NCBI RefSeq assembly: GCF_000718165.1
Contig: NZ_JOEY01000114.1
Location: forward strand, 1-8,660
Length of the DNA: 8,660 nucleotides
DNA from: Streptomyces fulvoviolaceus
GTDB lineage: Bacteria; Actinomycetota; Actinomycetes; Streptomycetales; Streptomycetaceae
Reading direction: 5' to 3'
In this document: piece after piece, positions 6,305 to 8,660 of the stretch
Numbering within the stretch: position 1 is the stretch's first letter
How the letters are laid out: each line of letters opens with the position of its first letter
Made by a program: the position numbers and the translations under genes
The notes under the pieces: model-generated
Seen by the model: the letters and a program-made list of their open reading frames with translations, nothing else
The model's database searches: none
Told to the model about the DNA's origin: nothing

Positions 6305-7024
6305 TCAGTGGGTGGAGACGAGGTCTTCGAGTTGGTGGGCGAGGCTGGCGTTGGGCTGCGGGATGGGGCCAAAGCCGTCGATACGGTCGACGGCCAGGTC
6401 GTCCAGGGCGTCCTTGACCGCGTCTTCCGGGACGGCGGCCGCGTCGTCGGGAAGGTCGAGGAAGACGGTCAGGGCGCCGCCCGAGCCGGTGGTGGTGTCG
6501 ACGACTTCGTGCGGGACGGGCGCGTACTGGCAGGGCTCGCCTTCGAGGATTTCGATCTGTCTGGCCCAGTAGGTGGCGTCGCGCCATTCGCCGCGGCCCA
6601 GGTGCAGGAGGTAGAGGCAGATAGCTCCGGTGGCCTGGCCTCCGCCGGCGGCATACTGGAGCCAGAACTGGGCGCCTTCTTCGCGGTCGGCCAGGACCAG
6701 GAGACAGGCGAAGGCGAGGGCGCCGCCGGGATCGCGGGCTTTGTTGAAGCGGGCGATACGGTGAGCGGCGTCGTCGTCGTGGATGATGCCCTGGCACAGG
6801 GCGCGCAGTTCGAGTGCGGCCCGCTGGTGCAGGAGCAGGGGCGAGCGCGGGCCGCGCGGTGCCGGGCCGGCGGGGTTGGTGAGCGCCTGCATCCAGCGCA
6901 GTTCGTGGAGTTGATCGCTGATGCGGCGGCGGGAGGCTTCCCGGTGGGCGGGGGTGTAGGTGTCTTGGAGGATGCGGGCTCGGGCGAGGGCTTCGTCTAG
7001 GGTGCGCGGCTGGTGCGGGCGCAT
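6305..7024 (-). CDS. Helical Sel1/TPR-like protein, partner of the adjacent sigma factor
   Basis: The preferred start is ATG 7024-7022 (239 aa), 10 nt after AGGAG, which itself overlaps the sigma stop. ATG 7042 in the same frame would add six residues and overlap the sigma stop. Residues about 8-50 are charged helices (LDEALARARILQDTYTPAHR). Residues about 64-157 are Ala/Leu-rich helices with a pattern of 'A..FWLQYAAGGGQATGAICL' then 'YLLHLGRGEWRDATYWARQI', resembling Sel1/TPR-type helix pairs. The tail (about 175-239) is acidic (DLPDDAAAVPEDAVKDALDD). There is no membrane segment, so if it controls the sigma factor it does so as a soluble partner. Helical-repeat genes next to ECF sigma genes are common in Streptomyces, but the regulatory role here is inferred. 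Because of the upstream frameshift, the frame stays open without a stop from the sigma start (7645) to 6305, so a fused 446-aa product is possible. Confidence 0.7.
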   Translation of the reverse strand: MRPHQPRTLDEALARARILQDTYTPAHREASRRRISDQLHELRWMQALTNPAGPAPRGPRSPLLLHQRAALELRALCQGIIHDDDAAHRIARFNKARDPGGALAFACLLVLADREEGAQFWLQYAAGGGQATGAICLYLLHLGRGEWRDATYWARQIEILEGEPCQYAPVPHEVVDTTTGSGGALTVFLDLPDDAAAVPEDAVKDALDDLAVDRIDGFGPIPQPNASLAHQLEDLVSTH

Positions 7025-7031
7025 CGGGGTG

Positions 7032-7645
7032 TCACTCCTCATCGTCGGTGTCCTCGCCGAACTCCAGTCCCAGGTTCGCGGCCAGGCGGCGTTTGGCGGC
7101 GCGGCGGGTGGAGCGGACCGTGGCCTCGCACACACGCCCATGACCAGGGAGGCCCGCTTGGTGGGGAAGCCGAGGGCGAACTGCAGGACCATGACATCAA
7201 ACTGACGTTCCGGCAGGCGGGCTATTGCCGCATACAGGCCCATGGTGTCTTCGAGTTCGGTAACCTGCGCGCGGAATTCGGCGCGAAAGCTGTCCAGGAT
7301 CGGATCGCAGGCGGCGCGTATGGCACGTTCGAAGGCCAGGGTCTCCAGCGCGGCCGCTTCCCGGCCCTGGGCTTCGAGCTCGGCTCCGACGCGTTCCTTC
7401 AGCAGGGTCCAGGCGAGCGCCTCGGGTGTCTCCTGCTCGGTGACCTGCTGCCAGATCACGGCCAGGAACACAAAGGTCTGGTCGACCAGCTGGTCGGCGG
7501 CGATCTGGTCGCCTAACTGCACGAAGGCGTATTCGAAATACGCCTGGTGGTAGAGCTCGTGGAAGGCCCAGAAGGCCGGCGGCACCACGTCGCTGGAATC
7601 CTGCAGGGCCTGCTCACCCACGTCCTCGGGGGGCTGCCCGGTCAC
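7032..7645 (-). CDS. ECF-like sigma-70 family factor, frameshifted at a GTGTGTG run in region 4
   Basis: It starts at GTG 7645-7643, overlapping the preceding stop in GTGA. Residues about 24-70 (AFHELYHQAYFEYAFVQLGD, then ADQLVDQTF) resemble sigma region 2. Residues about 135-171 (LYAAIARLPERQFDVMVLQF and PTKRASLVMGV) match the start of region 4. The frame then breaks in CACACAC (7129-7135 on the plus strand, GTGTGTG on the coding strand). Continuing in the frame two bases on gives CEATVRSTRRAAKRRLAANL, a proper recognition-helix end, then an acidic tail and TGA at 7034-7032. Dropping one GT yields an uninterrupted protein of 203 residues, a normal ECF length. Without the repair, region 4 lacks its recognition helix and the protein runs on into the partner gene. 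It may be a pseudogene, phase-variable or a sequence error. ECF factors direct RNA polymerase to stress or cell-surface promoters, and the target here is unknown. Confidence 0.75.
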
Positions 7646-7839
7646 CGGCCGCCCCCCGTCTCGTCCAGGCGGGCCGCGTCAGAGCGGGCGGCCGGCTGGC
7701 GCTGGGCGATGAGGCTTTCCGCGCCCAGGCGGACTCCGGCGCCCAACAGGCGCCGCATGCCGGCGCGAACATCGGGCGCGAACGCCCTCGCCGCTGCAGC
7801 CGAGGCCAGCACGAGGCTGGCGACGTCGTCCAGTGTCAC
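7642..7839 (-). CDS. Small hypothetical protein upstream of the sigma factor (65 aa)
   Basis: GTG 7839-7837 is chosen because AAGGA (7850-7846) lies 6 nt upstream. A longer frame back to 7932 has no ribosome site. The product is one Ala/Leu-rich helical domain (VTLDDVASLVLASAAAARAF, then VRAGMRRLLGAGVRLGAESL) with a polar Arg/Ala tail. I see no known motif, signal peptide or certain membrane helix. Its TGA (7644-7642) overlaps the sigma GTG (7645) by 4 bp, a hallmark of translational coupling, so it probably belongs to the same transcript. It could bind the sigma factor or its partner, but nothing in the sequence shows this. Confidence 0.6.
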   Translation of the reverse strand: MTLDDVASLVLASAAAARAFAPDVRAGMRRLLGAGVRLGAESLIAQRQPAARSDAARLDETGGGR

Positions 7840-7844
7840 AGTGG

Positions 7845-7850
7845 ATCCTT
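7845..7850 (-). promoter_or_regulatory. Ribosome binding site of the 65-aa gene
   Basis: AAGGAT on the minus strand just before GTG 7839-7837. It selects the short form over the upstream in-frame starts. Confidence 0.5.
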
Positions 7851-8100
7851 CGAACTCGTGCAGCACCGGTGCGCCTCCCCGCATGTCCCAACTGCCGGTG
7901 CCTGGAGCCTGGTTGCTCCTGGACACCAGCAAACAACGCGGCCCCGCCGGTTCGTGCAGAGCACCTCACCACCACTTTTTAACGGAGAGTGGCCTTCCGG
8001 TTACGGCAAATCTCGCACTGATATTCGCCACCCCACCCGCCGCAATCCGCCACCCTGCGCGCCACCCTCACCACCTGCACCGCTACTGGCGCACGCCCTG

Positions 8101-8156
8101 GTTTGCGCAAACGTTCCCCACTCGTGCAATTGCATGAATGTGAGGCAAGTCACTTG
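8101..8156. promoter_or_regulatory. Cluster of three short dyads, possible operator array
   Basis: GTTTGCGCAAAC (8101-8112) is a perfect 12-bp palindrome. TGCAATTGCA (8125-8134) is a perfect 10-bp palindrome. CAAGTCACTTG (8146-8156) is a perfect 5+5 dyad around one base. The centres are 23 and 21.5 bp apart, about two helical turns, in a stretch more AT-rich than its surroundings. TTGC/GCAA half-sites recur in the first two. This spacing suits cooperative repressor dimers. The bound protein is unknown. Confidence 0.45.
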
Positions 8157-8487
8157 AGCTGCCCGGGGTCGGCGGCCGCGACCGGGCACCGCCATGGCCG
8201 CACGCGACACCACAGCCGGCCCCACGCCGACGCCCATCGACCAGCCGGAAGGGGCGCCCCACACACCCCCTCGGCCAGGGAATCGCCCCGTGGCCGCCCT
8301 GCTCCGCGTACCGGTCCACTCCCCCGGTACGAGGCCGGGCATCGGACGTGTTCGCCTGCTCCGGAAGGCTGATCCGGACCAGACCGGCAGGCGCTACCGG
8401 TTGTCCGGGGTGCGGCTTCCGATCGGCCTGCGTGATACCGGTGTCCGCCTGGGAGACGAGCTGCATCGCAGTCAGAGAGGGCCGCGT

Positions 8488-8511
8488 CCGGCGGCGTGTG
8501 CGCGCCGCCGG
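8488..8511. repeat. Perfect 9-bp hairpin
   Basis: CCGGCGGCG (8488-8496) and CGCCGCCGG (8503-8511) form a perfect stem with a 6-nt loop. It sits 3 bases before a second, longer hairpin. Confidence 0.75.
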
Positions 8512-8514
8512 GAA

Positions 8515-8551
8515 TGCTGCCCGCACTGCGGAACGGCACGTGCGGGCAGCA
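8515..8551. terminator. Perfect 12-bp hairpin, candidate bidirectional terminator
   Basis: TGCTGCCCGCAC (8515-8526) and GTGCGGGCAGCA (8540-8551) pair without mismatch around a 13-nt loop. The stem is very GC-rich. On the plus strand gacttcta follows, with no strong U-run either way. With the neighbouring 9-bp stem it could insulate transcription in either direction. No gene is recognised that it would end. Confidence 0.55.
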
Positions 8552-8565
8552 GACTTCTAGCCCTA

Positions 8566-8660
8566 GGCGCTGTTTCTCGGATCCCCTTACGTGGGTGGGG
8601 TGTTGGGGTCAGGCTGGCTGCATGGGACGTGGTGACCTGACGAACGCGGAGTGGGATCGA
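8566..8660 (+). mobile_element. Left end of an IS5-family insertion sequence (cut by the window edge)
   Basis: The boundary is approximate. A terminal sequence probably begins near ggcgctgtttctcgg (8566 on), preceded by CTAG-like target bases (cctag, 8562-8566). The transposase starts 56 bases inside. The right end and matching inverted repeat are outside the window, so the exact edge cannot be fixed. Confidence 0.55.
8622..8660 (+). CDS. IS5-family transposase, N-terminal fragment (3' partial)
   Basis: The 13 visible codons read MGRGDLTNAEWDR. The DLT(D/N)AEW(E/D)R motif right after the start is typical of the N-terminal domain of IS5-family DDE transposases in Streptomyces, which usually continue with a 'L.PLLP' segment. 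No clear ribosome site precedes the ATG, which is common in these elements. The gene leaves the window, so its integrity cannot be judged. Confidence 0.75.
   Translation, partial: MGRGDLTNAEWDR

Larger units (their letters stand above)
7840..8565. other. Gene-poor region between the sigma-factor cluster and an IS5-family element
   Basis: Several overlapping frames are open here on both strands, as expected at this GC level. None has a ribosome site plus natural-looking composition. The region should hold the promoter of the minus-strand sigma cluster (start 7839). An AT-richer patch lies at 7975-8030, but I cannot pick -35/-10 boxes with confidence. Separate entries describe the dyad cluster at 8101-8156 and the hairpins at 8488-8551. 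A 7-bp inverted repeat GTACCGG/CCGGTAC also lies at 8308-8330. Confidence 0.55.

Noticed and set aside
6248..7000. 250-aa open frame on the + strand
   Set aside because: It is the antisense shadow of the Sel1/TPR-like gene.
8194..8640. 148-aa + strand frame and overlapping minus-strand frames (8083-8526)
   Set aside because: The + frame runs across both hairpins and into the IS element. The minus frame has no ribosome site. Neither has a recognisable motif, though a degraded gene cannot be excluded.
1..8660. CRISPR array, tRNA, rRNA or replication origin
   Set aside because: There are no regularly spaced direct repeats, no cloverleaf-like segment and no cluster of DnaA-type boxes. The only tandem repeat is the two-copy 18-bp unit.

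Overview
The window looks like a piece of accessory DNA from a high-GC actinomycete, most likely Streptomyces or a close relative. The evidence is very high GC, GTG starts behind AGGAGG-like ribosome sites, an ECF-type sigma factor in a tightly overlapping gene cluster, a fragment of the mycothiol-dependent isomerase family, one TTA codon of the bldA-regulated kind, and traces of two insertion sequence families.

Left part (1-2848, + strand). The window opens inside a gene whose visible part starts at the end of a membrane segment, continues through a long Pro/Thr/His-rich linker and ends in two related repeats. A short gap follows that holds the last codons of an IS3-family transposase. Next comes a 445-aa protein with a HEPN-type RNxxxH motif.

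Middle part (3096-5179, - strand). A 359-aa protein, convergent to the first HEPN gene, carries its own RNxxxH motif in a similar helical setting. Upstream of it on the same strand is a 239-aa protein built almost wholly of 23-residue leucine-rich repeats, with a clear stem-loop terminator directly after its stop. Two candidate HEPN RNases facing each other next to a repeat-only protein is the most interesting arrangement here. A defence or abortive-infection role is possible, but it is inference only.

Middle-right part (5375-5960, - strand). A small unrecognised gene runs out of frame into the C-terminal remnant of a TIGR03083/MDMPI-like protein. The remnant contains a perfect 18-bp tandem duplication. 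This looks like a recombination scar.

Right part (6305-7839, - strand). A three-gene cluster holds a 65-aa unknown, an ECF-like sigma factor joined to it by a 4-bp GTGA overlap, and a helical Sel1/TPR-like partner that overlaps or abuts the sigma stop. The sigma gene is frameshifted at a GTGTGTG run just inside its region-4 helix-turn-helix. Removing one GT restores a normal ending, so this is slippage, phase variation or a sequencing error. The shift also joins sigma and partner into one open frame.

Right edge (7840-8660). No gene is convincing for about 725 bases. The stretch holds three evenly spaced dyads (8101-8156), two strong back-to-back hairpins (8488-8551), and then the left end and first 13 codons of an IS5-family transposase cut by the window edge.
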